Numbered from the stretch's first letter, positions 11,400-25,099 are shown. The stretch is DNA of 64,000 nucleotides from Durusdinium trenchii (GCA_963970005.1 CAXAMN010026694.1:845958-909957); one strand, 5' to 3'. Notes: generated by a model not told the origin, from the sequence alone. Translations and numbers: made by a program.

Positions 11400-13290
11400 C
11401 TGTTGGCTCTGTCTCGATGATGAAAAGTGTTTTGGTGCTTGCGAAGTTTGGTTTGGCATCCTGTCGCCATATGCAAATGTAGCTGCCGGCAGGGTCAGGG
11501 TTCATTGAGGGTTGAGCTTTGCTGTGCATTTTGGATGCAGGTGGTTGGAAAGGTTGAGGATACATGCAGAGAATGTCCCGGAAATTGTTTGCATGGGCAA
11601 GGTTTCAGAAAAAAAAATAAAGGCCCACAAAGCACCTTCCCTTCGCTGACTTCGCGGAAGCTGGTGTGTTCATCTGCTTGATGATGTCAGAAAGACTTGC
11701 AAATAGAATTTATATACAAAGGGGGTCAATGTCCGTGCAAGTTAACCAATGCCGAGGAAGCCTTTTGAAACCTCTGCCGCCAGCAGGAATTGTTAGGCAT
11801 GACACAGCGTGAAGTCTTAAACATTAAGTCTATCTGAGTCTCTGTGTTCATGTATTTTATGTAGTTATGACTGACAGATTTGTGCATTGCCGCAAGAGGC
11901 TGACATGATCGGCGAGATGCGGTGCTCCAGAACGAAGTGGGAAAATGTTTTGAACATGCACACTCAGCAGCAGGCGAAGCAGGCCCAATTTGGCTCTCTG
12001 CCGAGGTTTTGACATAGCTGAATTGTTGCTAGCTGCTGGAGTGTGTATTTGAATTCTTTCCGAGCAGCCTTCTGAGCGGGCATCACTTAGACTTGAGCTT
12101 TGGAACTATACCATCCTCCATGCATTTTGCAAGTAAGACTGGCACAGTGGTGGGGTCCTGAATTGCTGATGCTTGAAGCTTCTCATTCACAGGATCATAA
12201 AGGGATGGTCAGGCGTCGGAATGGAAAACTGGATGCCTTTGTGGAGCTTTAACTGTTTGCTTGAGTTGTGGCAGCTTTGGGGATCTTACTGGAACTCTGG
12301 GCTTCAATAGAGTATAATAGATATAATAGAGTTGTATTTGGTTGGAGGCCATCGCTATTAGGTTGCATTCTTTTGCAAACTAGGAGTGGCCATGAGGGCG
12401 CATGATCCTTGCCATTGGTACCTCATTGGCAGGAGCCGTAAGGCAGTAAGGATGGCAAGGGTAATGAAATGGTTACAGTCGTTGGCAAGAAAGACAAACA
12501 GGAAGTGCATTGGTGGCAATCCTGCGTGGAGCAAATAGAGACCTCAAGTTGAACAAGTACACTCAAAAGATGTAGGAGGTCCAATTTGCCAATGGGCTCG
12601 TTCTTTCCCTTGGCCATGGAAAGCGTGTTATGGCGAAAAAACCTGCGTATTTTGCCCGGGCTCTCAAGACTTCGTGCCATGCTGAGCACGGTCAAGCCGT
12701 TGCCAGCCACGTGTGGAGCCGCCAAACGAAGCCGCAAGGCATCGCCTGCCTCCTGCCGGTGTCGAGGATGTGTGACGGGTGTAATCTGCTTCCAGTGAAG
12801 CTAGGCTCATGTTATGCATGGGTCCCCAAGCACAGTGAGAAAAACACTCAATACCTCACTAGCTTCGTGAGCAGCGGCATCCCGTGGCATCTAGCATCGG
12901 ATGTTCTAACATGTTCTAACAATTTACTAAAGTTAGTACATTAAAATACAAAGATATACAAAGTACGTCGTCTTGGAAGCCTTCTTTCTTGGAGGGCACT
13001 ATCCGGTACCCGCGACCCCTAGTGGAAAGCGGGTGGCCCTAGAGGAAGGGCCTGGCTTTTGGACAAGCTGGCCATGTCCCAACAAGCGCACCACAGGGCG
13101 GACAAGGAAGAGAGGTCCAGCAAACCTGAGTTCTTCAAACTGGACAAGAAGCACGAAGAAGCATCTCCTTTCATTGTCCACATGCAACTTACACATTCAA
13201 GAATGTGTTCCCAGGCTGCATTGACATGGTGACAGTGGGATAAAGGCCTCAATGACATCAAGGTGGCCACACATCACGATCTGCAAAGTT
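11400..13290. other. no firmly supported gene; one weak minus-strand frame
   Basis: A minus-strand frame at about 12560-12737 contains GNGLTVLSMARSLESPGKIR, faintly like the end of an ankyrin-type repeat. This is too weak to call. One family A unit is at 12335-12365. Confidence 0.3.
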
Positions 13291-13299
13291 GCAAATTCT

Positions 13300-13492
13300 T
13301 GGAAGATACCATTTGGATTTGCGACCAGTCCGGTCCGATCTTATTTGTCCCGTGACCGAAACGTGCAGGCAGCTAGGCTACCGCCCTGTGATTGCAGAAA
13401 CGGAGCATGGCGAAAACGTCGCCCAAAGAATTGCCAGATCAGCCGAGGCCATGGTGCAGACATGGCAGCATAGTGGGAAAAGAGAAAGCTAG
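13300..13492 (+). CDS. candidate exon, unassigned
   Basis: An open plus-strand frame ends in TAG and reads QLGYRPVIAETEHGENVAQR, then IARSAEAMVQTWQ. It is amphipathic and looks like genuine protein; the complementary strand does not. An acceptor-like AG precedes GCAGCTAGGC at about 13367. It may belong with the plus-strand exons near 11 kb. Function unknown. Confidence 0.35.
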
Positions 13493-13499
13493 TGGGTCT

Positions 13500-15280
13500 T
13501 CCTTCTGTTTGCCGCAGGTGTGCTTCGATAGGTGTGCGCGTGGCTGTAGAAACATTCAAGCTAGCTGTGAGACAAAGTGACCATGAAAATCTGCGTCGAC
13601 ACGTGTTTGGGTTCGCCACAAATGCATGGCACAAGTCAACAGTTGTTTCCTCAGTTTCGTTTAGCCTCCGGTCTTACTAGGGGGGGAAGCCATTGCTATT
13701 AGGTTGGAGGCCATCGCTCTTACTCTCACAGCTCCCATGCGGATTCTGCACCTGTCTGTAAGTTGAGCCAGCTGGGCAGTCGGTTCTCAAGGTCGCAAGG
13801 CACAGGCCGTTTCAGTGGCCGAAAAAAAGAAGCACCCAGCTGACAGCACGGGCATTCAATTTAAGCCAAGCAAACAAAGTCCAATTAGCACTTAAGAGCA
13901 TACCAAGTACTTTCTAAACTTGCAAGTTGCAACACCGCAAAACACCGGTTGCATCTTTGGTCAGCTCATTCGACGTGGCCTTGACGGTCCACTTCCGCGG
14001 CAGTGCGCAGGTGGAAACGCCCTCCCTTGCGGCTCCTGTAGTCGATGCGGATCTTTCATCGATTCATATCGATTCATCCGGGGTTTTTTCTGAAGCTCTG
14101 CGGAGTTGAATAAGTTGGCCCTTCTGAACAGTCGATCAAGCCCATCGGGGCCATCCCTTCCTTATCCTGTCTTTGTATCGAAACGCTTCGGCCAGGTGGG
14201 TTGACCCCTTGTCATCCCTTTTCAGAATCGAAAACGCGTTCCAACCTACCACCAACTCTCTTGCGATTCGACTTCTCTTATCTTTCTGGGCAGTTAATGT
14301 GGGTTGACATGTTAGTTTGCAGATCATTTGGTACTTGATGGTACTTGTGATCAGCATTCCGCCTTCGGTCTAAGCACCATGAAACCCAGCTCCGCAGCAC
14401 CGCGCCTCGGATCTGAGCCTGCAAGAGGCTTGGAGAATCGTGAATCCCGTGGTGATGAGCAGTGTTCATTGTGTCCCTCTCAGCATCACCATCAAAATTG
14501 CCCGTTGCACCATAAGTTTCATTGAAATCCTATGCAGCAAAGCCTGAAATACCAAGTCAATACAGCGGAAGAGAATGTGTGCGTGTGTGTGTGTGTGTCG
14601 AAGGGAAAGACATTTGCCCAACCAGATGTACTGAATGTACACTGAAGCAGACCAAAGCAAACAAGAGTCCAAGTCAGCGACTGAGTATGCAAGCGACTGC
14701 AAAGCAAACGGACAGGCTAGAAACTAGGAGGTGAAAGAAGTAAAGACTGGTAAACCGCATTAAGCCAGAATTGAGTACATAGTAGAGCATGTACACCATA
14801 AACGTTTCACCTGCCGGTTCGCAGCGCCATGCATGTTCCGTTCGCACGTTCAGACTGTGGCGAAACCCGGAAGTTGCCCAGTCAAAGCCTTCACTCTCTT
14901 CTGCACGGCTCCGGGGTGGCACCCCAGCAGGTTCTGCAGCGTTCCGGGGATGAGACCGTCTCGGGCTAAAAAAAAGCAGGTCTGCATCTGAGTCTCATAA
15001 CAACTCTTGGAGACAACACCCAACAACTTTGGGGTGCACCTAGGGTGTGCCTATCACCACGTTTCGTACATTGGACTCAATTGACCAAAGGACTTCGAAC
15101 GCTGATTCATGCTGCATCCTTGCTTCAGTGACACGGCCAATCTAACCCAATGCTTGAAAAATATGTATCAAAACGGATCCCAGTGCCTGAAGCCCTGCCT
15201 TTGGAGCGTCGCCGCCGTCGGCGACCCTGGCTAATCCGTTGTCCATCGCTTCCAAGGTTCGACTGGATGTGACTCGATGT
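13500..15280. other. no supported gene
   Basis: Two family A units at 13688-13730 and a short GT microsatellite at about 14578-14600. No protein-like frames. Confidence 0.45.
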
Positions 15281-15291
15281 GACTTGAAGGT

Positions 15292-15455
15292 TCGCTACTA
15301 GGAACAAGTGCCACGCTAGTAGTAACAGGTGCCTTACTAGTAGTAACAAGGTTCGCTACTAGGAACAAGGGCATCGCTACTAGTATATAACAAGGTCGTC
15401 GCTACTAGTAGCTTCTTTCTACTATATAGTAGAAATGCCCTTGTTACTAGTAGCG
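15292..15455. repeat. family B cluster forming a large imperfect inverted repeat
   Basis: Direct units on the left (GGAACAAGTGCC, CTAGTAGTAACAGG) meet inverted units on the right. The central part reads CGCTACTAGTAG, then a 16-bp palindrome TCTACTATATAGTAGA, then TACTAGTAGCG. The arms can pair into a hairpin. Confidence 0.75.
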
Positions 15456-15459
15456 CGAA

Positions 15460-18400
15460 AAACTTAAAGACTGGCACCCTCTCGGATACGAGACCCCACT
15501 CCTGGCCGTTCTCGTCCGGAGCGCCTCCCAGACAGTTAAGAGTCTCAGACTTCGAGACTTGACCAGAATATACAGTATCAGAATGCATGGGAATGCATCT
15601 ACCACCATCTCCAGGTCTGTCAGCATTTCTGCATATTGTTCAGTCCAAAACGAATCAAGCAGGGTATTCTGGTGCTCTTATCTTATTTCGGATTATTCAT
15701 GGTGTTCAAGGTTCCACTTTCCGCTACTAGGACTTACTGAGCACCTGCACCATCACGCCGTTCTTTGAGGCGCTCCGCCTGACAAACACAGGAGGGGCAT
15801 GCATGACTCTCAGGAAGCTCTGTGTGTGTGTGTGTGTCGGCGTGTTGACTGGGGCGACACCTGGTCCTCATACGTATGTGGCAATTATTGTGAAGCCATC
15901 TGGCTCTTCTTCGCTTTGTCCCAGGATGTCCCGGGGTTAAAAAAACACACACACATGGAAAAGTATCCTTAAGCAAGCAGCAATGTGCAGCCAGTCAGAT
16001 AGAAACTCCCTGCAATTCCGTCAGGTTCCGAATGCTTTCCTCGCCTCTTCCAGGTATCCACTAATCTTGGATCTCAGGCGGGATGCCACAGCATCTTCCT
16101 GTGGCCAAACGATACATTTTGCCGCAGCTCGTGGAAAAAAAGAGTGCCGGTCTTGATTTTACCGGTCTTTGGATCGGTTGGTGATCTTCGGTCCTCTCGC
16201 AACTGTGGCATCACCTCGAGTCGACGGCATCACATCAAGCCGCAAGTGCAGAGAGACGCCGGCTACGGCCGGTAACGCCAAGCTCCGAAAGACACGCACC
16301 ATGCGTATCCATGCGTTCTGTTCATCCTTTTGGTCAGCGGTACTTTCGTGTCTGTGGCCACATCCAAAGCAAAGTCAACCGAGGCTGCTTCTGGTGCTCT
16401 TGGTCTTGGACTTTCTGGGGACAAGCCAACAAGGGTTCCCTGATTCATCCAATTCTCCAAGCACTTTCTATCACCCAAATATCCTCACAGCTAAAGATCA
16501 GCAAGCTAACCAGCAGGGCTCACCGCACATTGCAGATAGGACTGAGAAGCCAACCTCAAGCAAGATTTTCAATCCTGTGCAGTACTTGTCATAGGCCTTG
16601 ACCAGGCAGCTGGGCAGGGAAATGGCAAATGGCTGTCCGGCCCGTCAAGCACTGAGATCGTGCGCCCTTGTGCTACAAGGTGTGTTTGTTAAGAAAGTAC
16701 GGCCTGCGGCCCGAAAGCTTGCCATTGCATGCTCTACATGTGTATGTATATATATATATATGTAGACAAATACATTATATATATATATAAATGTGTGTTA
16801 CATGGTTATATAATATATAGTTGTATGATAGACACTTTTCCACGCAGACACAAACAGACTGTTTTGCTGCAATTATCAAAACAAAAATTTCATCTCTCCG
16901 TCTTGTTGGCTTGATTCTTTTTGAAGAAGCCTTTCTCTGCGCGCATATTACTAGAAAGGCAAATGGGAGACAAGAGAAGCCTCCAAGTCCCAAATTCGGC
17001 CCTTCCCGATGTCACCGATGTCCACGTGCGCCTCCTCAAGCTTGCCGCTCTTTTCAAGGCGCTGGCCATTTGACATCAATGTTTCCCCACGCCTGGGTCT
17101 CGGGTCTGGCCCGAAAAAGGTGTCACGAGGATGCACTGCAATGGCTGTGATGTTGACAATTTGTTTCCGCTTGAGTCATGAAGACATGTTCCAGAAAGGA
17201 TCTGTTCTCAAGTGGAAGATTCAGAAAGTCAAACAGAAACGACGACATGACAACGCAAACAACAGAGCCACAAGGAACAAAACGAAAACCAGGTACTTGT
17301 ACCGTTTTTGCCTCGAGATTCGGATTGTGCGATGGGCTCTCATATATTGTGCTCTCATATTTGTGATCTCATATGTATGCTCTCATGTGCTTGCTCTCAT
17401 TAACCGCCAAGCTATGACACCTGCAGCTTAGTGCCAGCCATGTGCACGGGAAGGGAAAGAGGCTGCTCCAGCAAGTTGCACACACTGCTTTTGCTCTACT
17501 GAACACTGTTTGGGGTATCTTGCCGAAATATACAGGTTTTTGTGCATTGAGTTCACCTTGATATATATATATATATTAAATTATAGATATAACTCTATAA
17601 CTATCTGGTGCGTTAAATCGACATCCAATGGTGGAAGTTCGGCCAGTCGGCCAGCTCCCCTGGGCTCCCCACTCGATTCGGGCCTCAACGCTGAGGTCTT
17701 CCTTCAAGCCCTCAAGTGAACAACCGTCTCGAGAACGTCATCGGCGTTCCATGTCCAGTCCAAGAAGTCAAGGGGCCTTGTCCGTATCTCCAAGTTCTTA
17801 CTTGCAGTCGTTTGGCCTGAAACCCACTGATGTTCGGCATCCGTGCCATTCTTGGCGGCTCTTAGCTTGCTCTGTTTTGGAATGAAAGTTGCATGACACT
17901 CAGTTTCCATGGCACGACTTATACCGAATGACCATAGCACCATGATGTTTCCCGATCATCTTCTGCTGTGACAAATTTACTGGCTAATGAATTTAACTGA
18001 TTGCCTGTTTGAAACGGCCTAACCAGCAAAATTGAATTCTCCACGTTGGTGTCCCATACTTTTTGCGGGAGCAAGCTGATTGATTCATTGATGGTAAACT
18101 TTGGATGGCTACAGTAGCGTACATTAAACTCAAGCCTTCAAATGTCACACAACGGCCATTAACTAATCCTCAGCACAAGTAAACTGACTACTCCGATCTC
18201 GATTTTTTTTCGGTTCCTATCGCATCGGAGTAACAATGAAAGTGTAGGGAAACCGGGAAACCAGCGTCAAGTTTTTCGACAGTCCTCCCGCCTGTTTTGT
18301 AGAGTCCAAGGACTTTTTCAGCTTCTCGGTCTGATCCGGCAGGCATCGAAGCGGCCAAAAAAGATGTGTTTGAACTGTGCAGCTGTCGGCCATCGTGTCT

Positions 18401-19680
18401 TTTTGCGTTCAGCTTTCACCATCGTTCATCCTTGCTTTCCTGACTGCCGTCTCGTGTCTTTTCGTGTTCGAAACCGATTCCAAACGTCTCTCCGATCGGT
18501 CCGATCGGTCTGATCGCCTCATCCAAGTAGCCGTGGATCTTGGACTTCAAGGCCAGCACCGGAGGGGCATTGGCATCACCTGCAAAAGACCATGAGGATG
18601 ACCCAAAAGCATCGCATGACCACGTGACTTGGGTAAATAGTGATGGACAAATACTTAGAACAAAACTTTGAAAAAAATTAAAACAAATTGTTGTTCTAAG
18701 TGAACACTTACAACATTGAAGTCGCATGTGAAGGTGAACCCGTAACAATCATAACAATCCCATAAATACTTAGACCAATATATCAAAAACCCTCACACAT
18801 AGAGCCCCTTTGGCCATCCCTTCTTATGCTGGGTCATTAACTTCCTGGTGCTGCGCAAGAAGTGCGATGACTCACTCCTTCCTTACCTGGGATTTTTTCG
18901 TACTTCTTCGTGCCGCTCATATCTATGTACTTGCTCGGGGCTCAAACACGCCTAGGCCAGGCATCACCTTCAGCAAGTACCTGCTGGAAAGGTTTGAATT
19001 TGTCCATGACATGCTGTTGTAGCGATCCACTAGGTGGGAGGCCATCGCTATTAAGATTTCAAGACAGAAATTGCTCTTGGGGTTCTTGATCAAAGCCAAC
19101 AAGTCACAGGTTTGTGGCAGGGCCGATGAGATCCGATGAGCTTTCATACAATCAGCAAAGCTTCTTGGGGGCTGTACTGCAGGCCCTGGTAGAACTTTTC
19201 CTCAGCTGCGAGCCAACACAAACTCAAAGTGTAGAGCGCACAGAAAACGGACGTTTGTGCATCTCCTTCAAAAAACTCAAAATTCCCTTGTGGGACTCAT
19301 CACAAACTTCAGAATGAAGGAGAAGATTTGGATCTGCAAGCCAGATCAAGCCAGCCTTCGGTATAACGCTTGCATGCCGTTTTGCCAACAAATGGCAGTC
19401 AAGCGACACTTCTAAAGTTTAATTCTCCCCCTGTACAAATTTCATCCATTCTCTACATCTCCACATGGGCATTTCTGAGGGACAGGCTGAAGATGCGATG
19501 ATTTTTTTTTGTGGACCATTGTGTATGTGGATCCGCTGTGTCGTATGCGTCACAAAATGACTCTGCGTCGTAAGTCGTCTTTGAGAAGTATTTCACCACT
19601 TGTAAAGCAGTGTGTAGGTGCGTGGATAACAGCTGAATGCGGCACTTGTCTGGCTTTCTGGGCACAAGAATAGGTTAACT
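15460..19680. other. intergenic stretch, no supported gene
   Basis: Simple repeats include GT at about 15820-15838, TA at about 16745-16800 and TA at about 17562-17580. One family A unit is at 19025-19050. A minus-strand frame at 16951-17100 (SNGQRLEKSGKLEEAHVDIG) looks weakly protein-like, but no second exon supports it. Confidence 0.4.
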
Positions 19681-19689
19681 ACCCACTAA

Positions 19690-20135
19690 AAAACGAAACT
19701 ACTTCTCTTTACTTCGAATGAGCCCCACCATGACAAACATTTCAATCTGACCGCTCTTCTGGCATGTATTGAAACGTTTTGTTGGCGTTCGTTCTGGCAT
19801 CTGTTCTGACACGCTTTCTGGCACTTTTTCTGGCATATTTTTTGACATGCTTTCATCTGACATTCTTTCTGGCATATCTTTCGGCATTCTTTCTGACATT
19901 CTTCTATCTGGCATATTTTCTGCATATCTTCTGACATTCTTTCTGGCGTTCCATCTGGCATACCTTCTGACTCGCGGTTGAGGAAGCTCGCGGTTGAGGT
20001 CCGGCGGGGAACACCGCCATCCTGCACTTGCGGTTGAGGTCCGGAGGAGGAGGACGAGGCGGAGGAGGAAAAGGAGGACGGCAGCTGACATAAAATCTAA
20101 CAACCCTCACCTGACAGGTGGGGAACAAAACACAA
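19690..20135 (-). mobile_element. composite repeat element, copy 1
   Basis: Read on the minus strand, this has the same order of parts as the copy at 41458-42335: (1) TTGTTCCCCACCTG next to CAGGTGAGGGTTGTTAG; (2) a pyrimidine-rich CTCCTC block; (3) two CCGGACCTCAACCG blocks; (4) degenerate tandem Met-Pro-Glu/Asp-Arg coding units (ATGCCAGAAAG type); (5) an end near ATGGTGGGGCTCATTCGAAG. The shared ends suggest a dispersed non-autonomous element. No transposase or RT is visible, and target-site duplications were not identified. Confidence 0.6.
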
Positions 20136-20639
20136 CCTGGGTTTATCCATCTCCTCAAGTGAAATTACTCACCTTGACAGCTGGGAAGTTGAAACCTGAG
20201 CCCAACACATACGCTCCATGGCGATCACCGCGGTCTTTCAACTCCTGCCACCCACCGGTTGGCTTGTCTGAAACCTTGTGAAAAGCGTTGAGATTCTCAA
20301 GACTCTTAAGGAAGAAAAGGATTGAGAAGCAAAAGCTGCGATGCAAGCTCTTGCCATTGGATTCTCTTCACATGTCTTCACTACCATACCACCCACGGTA
20401 CAATTTGATGCCTTGCCCTGAGCAACTCCTGACCACGTTGGATCAGCTCTTCTCCCTTCACGATCAGCTCTTGTAGCTTCGGATCGCTGGTGGCCTGGAG
20501 GCAAAGACAGAGCCTGCCTGGACTGCGAAATGCAAACCTTCCACAGAAGAGGAATAACTACTTTTGGAAAGCTCTCCCTGTTTAGTTCTTGGACTGCGAA
20601 ATATGCAGGCAACTGTTTGATTTCTGTACTGGATCTCTG

Positions 20640-20732
20640 TCCTGCAAGAAAATAAACCGCTAGCGCCGCTACCGCCGATGTCAAAAAACCTGCAAGTTCG
20701 GCCTCTGCAGCCATGGCTGACACCTGGGACAT
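20640..20732 (-). CDS. possible N-terminal exon with membrane segment
   Basis: The frame reads MSQVSAMAAEAELAGF and then LTSAVAALAVYFLAGQ, with a hydrophobic stretch of about 19 residues suited to a signal anchor or transmembrane helix. The frame stays open downstream, but composition becomes less protein-like, so a splice donor near the CAGGACAGAG segment is likely. No family recognised. Confidence 0.28.
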
Positions 20733-21414
20733 CGCAGCAGTTTTCTCGGCGAGACCACGTTCTTCGATTCTTTAAAAGATGCGATGGGGCCTCGGCCCCC
20801 CTCGGCCTGGGCTAGGTAGGACTTGCAGACTCCTGATATCCTAAAAAACCGCACCGGCACCAACCCTCTGCCAGACTCGACTGCAAAACTGGAAATGCAA
20901 CTTACCATTCTTCAGGGCTCCAAGCTGATCCTGCCACCTGCGACGCGGCCGTCTCTTTGTCCTGAGCTAAATGGCTCAAAACGAAGCAACTGTCTTTTAC
21001 ATCCTAATCCTATTGTTCTGAATGGCTGCAATGCTGTTGTGCTACCCAAGAATCTCCAAAAGGCCAGAAAGGCAATTCCGTTCTTGATAACTTTGAACAT
21101 CCAAAAGTTTCAAGGCTAGTCCACCTGGACGGGCTCAAACACCCTGAGCCTCCGACACGTCGTCTTCTCCTAACGTGGGGATAAGAAGAACCAAAGAAAG
21201 TTCTGGAAAGTTCGACTCAAAGACGGTCCAGGAGTTTGCAGGATTCTCTACCTACCAAACACTGTTCATCTGTCTCTTGTAGATTGCCCCTTGCCCAGCT
21301 GCACCGAAGTCCACAAATCCACCCCCAACACGCCATCACCACGCAAGCTTTGGGTCAAAGAATGAAGAGGCACGACCTCTGTCCGCAACTCCTTCAAGCT
21401 AATTTAGACAGGAA

Positions 21415-21710
21415 CTAGGGGGAGGCCATCGCTAGTAGGTAGGAGGCCATCGTTAGTATGTACATCATGCAAACACTCATCACCCTGCACCTGCTTCGAG
21501 AGTGCTTTCTCTCAGGTGGCCCTGAGGGAGGCGCAGGTGGATGTCCTAGAGAAACAACTCCACACGAATTGGGCCGTACTTCGTCTCAAAAAGCCCTGCA
21601 GTAAGACAACTGTCGGAGCCCACAACATGTCACAACTGCTTCAAATGTTTGGCATCACGGAGCCCTCCGACCTACTTAGCGATGGGGTCCAACCTAATAG
21701 CGATGGCCAC
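21415..21710 (+). CDS. possible coiled-coil exon among family A repeats
   Basis: After a good acceptor (CTTTCTCTCAG) the frame at about 21517-21605 reads VALREAQVDVLEKQLHTNW then AVLRLKK, a heptad-like coiled-coil segment. Family A units lie on both sides (21415-21460 and, inverted, 21675-21710). Product unknown. Confidence 0.28.
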
Positions 21711-21849
21711 CATTGTGAGTCCTTCCAACAGAGCCAGAAGAATCTGCGACCGTCCAGTCCTGGTGGATAGCCTGGGGGGGCGCCATGGCCATGGCATCCC
21801 AGGTGCCCCAGGCGGCGGGCGCTGCCTCAGGTGGGTGGGTGGGTGGTAA

Positions 21850-23720
21850 GAAGATAGAAAGGAAAAGACTTACAAAAGGACACTGTTAGCCTATAGCATG
21901 AAGATCATTTCTTGCTTCTAGCAGCAAGAAACACTGCTATGCTGAAAGGAAGCCGGGTGACCACCTTCTACAAATGCGCCTGGAAACACCCAGCGAAAAA
22001 GGTCTAAGGTTTCAACTTCGAAGCACGACCCAGAGTGGGAGTGATCCTCACCTTGTCACCCTTTTCAGTTCACAACCCGCTGAAACAGAGCTCCCAGCGG
22101 CGCATAGGGATCTCTGTAATAAGGCCAAGGTGGTGGCCTTTGAGGTGCTAGGTTTGAAGGTGATTCACGGTGACACGTCTTTGGCTCCTTCATGTCAGTT
22201 CATGTTCTCCATTAGCTTCATTTGTTTTCCGAAATTGCAAAGGCGAAAAACGGCAGATTGTTTCCTTGCGTTTTGGTTCACGGTGGTAAGAGGTGAGTTT
22301 AAGGGCTTAAACAATTCTGCAAAAAAAACCGGCATCTAGTAAGTTTCCCAAAATATAATCTAGGAACCAAATCAATCATGCAAGGACTTAGGCTTACCCG
22401 CCTAAGGTCAAATTAGAATCTGGATTTGTTTGGCAAAACGTTGGGCTCCATGCGCACCACCGGCTGGAGCCATTGACCAGCCCGCGGGCGGCGCCGACCA
22501 GGCAGGCCGTGGCTGGCGTGGACGCGGGCAGGCCGTGGAGCAGAAAAGCATTGCATCCAAGAAGTGGTAAGGGATGATAGCTGTGATAGCCAAAGGAGCA
22601 GCTTTGTGAAGTACTCCAAGTAATGCACTTGCTCACAAAAGCCAAAAGGCTGATATATTCAAGAGTCCATAAAGGCATCCTAAGACCAATGTGTGCGAGT
22701 GTGTGTGTGTGTGTGTGTGTTAACACCTGTCCTACTCCTAGCTGCCCGGGCGGCTTAAGACAAAGTCCCGCTCGCTAACTACTTTCATTTAACTAAGTGG
22801 GCCTCGTCACTATACCGATCTTTCTTTCTTGCCCTCTTCCTGTGCTTTTGTTTTGTTTTCTTTGTCTGTCTTTCTAAGGCTTTTTAGGTTGCTAGTGATC
22901 CTCCGGAGCGCCAATATCGGCGCTATGTGTACAAAGCTGTTGCACAAAAAATCTTTCACGCAAGGGGTACAGAGCGCCGATTGCGGCACAGTGTGTCCTG
23001 TTTCCAAGGTTTGTGCCTGGTAAGTCTGCCGTAGATTTCACTAGAAGGCTGGATGCTACTTGTAGCTTCTGGCCTTGCTACTAGGAACCATTCTAAAATT
23101 AAAACAGCGCGAGCAAAAAAGAGGCAGGGGGCGACAGGGTCACTGCATAGCTGTCGCCAACGAAGCTCTATGCAGCTGACCAGGATGCAGGGATTGATCA
23201 CCCCTGTGTACCTGCTTCAATTTTTAACTAGCCTAGTGACCGCCGGCCGTACACTTCAAACAACATTGTTCAAACACCTTCCAATTCGCTGACTCATCGC
23301 CTTTCTGTTTGCACTCCTTTTGAGTCAAGGTCTAATGCATGTAAAGTGGGACTTCATTCTGATCCTAGCTCTTGCGAGCAACCATCTAAGTGTGTGTGTG
23401 TGTGTGTGTCACTTGTTCAGCCTACTGCGTTGCTCGCGGCAAGTGACTGTACTCCTAAACATGACCAAAAATACCCTTCTGGAAGGGCCTCTGCTGGTGG
23501 GCGAAAGCTACTGCTGCTTCCACCCTCCTCCCGCGGATCGTGCATGACAATAGATCATCCAAAGGACTTGTGTAGCGCTTCTGAGGCTGCTCCGAACAGT
23601 TGGGACCAATACACAATCGCGTTACAAGCAACATCAAGCAACGCTGGCAACTACCGCTAATGGGCATCACAAATCGGCGGAGGACATTGCCGGACAGTCC
23701 TCCCCCATTCTTTCCCCTCG
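21850..23720. other. no supported gene
   Basis: GT microsatellites at about 22695-22720 and 23392-23410, and one family B fragment at 23063-23093. No recognisable protein. Confidence 0.45.
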
Positions 23721-23727
23721 AACGCGG

Positions 23728-23975
23728 TCATGGAAGGCCTTCGAACGGGCTTTGCAGTTGAAAGACTCGAGTTGCCAAGGTCAATAGTACATGTCTAGTG
23801 TTGTTGCAATGGTGACAAGCATACCACAGTGCTAGAACAGCATCACTCACAGACTCATCAATTGTTATCAAACAGCTAATTGCGGGTGGAACTCCATTTG
23901 GCTGCCGGGCCTGCACAGCTGCTGACAGAGCCCTATGTAGGGCCTTGGCGTCCAAACCACACGTAACTGGCTAGT
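23728..23975 (-). CDS. candidate exon, unassigned
   Basis: The minus-strand frame reads LDAKALHRALSAAVQARQPN, followed by a hydrophobic helix-like stretch ending LALWYAC. Composition fits coding sequence. The AAT|GGAGTTC area could be an exon end. No family recognised, and no ATG, so this would be an internal exon. Confidence 0.33.
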
Positions 23976-24009
23976 CCCGCCGAGCGGGACTAGAACATCA
24001 GAACATCAC

Positions 24010-24060
24010 TTGGCCCCTGTTCATAGCGATGGCCTCCAACCTACTAGCGATGGCATCGCA
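24010..24060. repeat. family A units
   Basis: Two inverted-orientation units of AGCGATGGCCTCCAACCTAC type. Confidence 0.7.
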
Positions 24061-24848
24061 TTGGCCCCTCGTTCCTATTGGAAAAATACGCCATGTCAGA
24101 AGTTCCTTCCATCCCAAACACAGCTGTGCGCCATTTCTGCTGTCACCGTTTCGATCGCCACCATTTCGGTCCAAGCCTGCAACTGCTTCGCCGTGCAGGT
24201 CGCCACGAAATGGACCTGGTGAGATGAGGTAGGGGGATTGAGGGTCTGAGCTTGGAGGTCTGAGCTCCGCCTTGCACAGTAGCTAAGGCCTTCCTGTCTG
24301 CATTTGAGCAGCCCCGGAAATTAGCTATTTCTACATATTCTATGGGACGCTGATGTTTTTGTTGCCTTCCGTTTTATGGAAAGTAACTTAAGTACACCCT
24401 AAGAAATTTTGTGTCTACGCCAAGCAGGTCAGCCTGCTTTCCTTGCAGGGCCGGTGCAGTAGGATCTTTGGGTGGCCATAGCCGACTCCTGAGCAGCTGC
24501 GCTCTAGTCTTGATGTTGACTGAGTTTACGTCCATGGAAATGATACTGCATGTGGCGGGGAGTCCCCGTCTGGAACACAGTTCGTCCGCAAAAAATCAGC
24601 GGGCTCAAAGTATGTCAGTTTTTGGACGGGTCATGATGAGTTTGCGCTTCCTGAAAGCTCACGTGGCATGTGCTTTCATGAATGTGTGTTCAACAAGCTT
24701 GACGAAGACAGGAGCTGAAGTCAAGCCGCTGCATCCAAACCTCTCGCACTTCGCAGCTCTCCAGCAAGTGGGCGAAGACTCCTTAAGAAAACAGCAAGCG
24801 GATCCTCGGTGTAATATCTATTCTCTGATACACTGCCCTTGATATCTC

Positions 24849-25092
24849 AGCTGCTTAAACTGTGCATAAGCTGACCGCTGACCCTAGACCTTTCGGACCC
24901 TTTCGGCTTAGGACTCGGAGATAGCTGTGCCGGAAAGCTTGTATGTAATTTTGCCGCCAAAGCGCGCCCGTCGTTGCTGGCCAATGCGCTGTGCAGGTTT
25001 GGTCCATAGGCACCACGCAAGGCCCGTTCGGACTCTGACCACCAAGCAATCACATCGCCTTCCTCCGCATCTTGCTCGGACCTCAGAATCAT
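24849..25092 (-). CDS. candidate exon, unassigned
   Basis: An 81-codon minus-strand frame reads EEGDVIAWWSESERALRGAY, then NLHSALASNDGRALAAKLHT. It is acidic and helical and looks coding. The C-terminal part (SPSPKPKGSERS) is low complexity and may be intron. Function unknown. Confidence 0.35.
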
Positions 25093-25099
25093 ATGCTCT

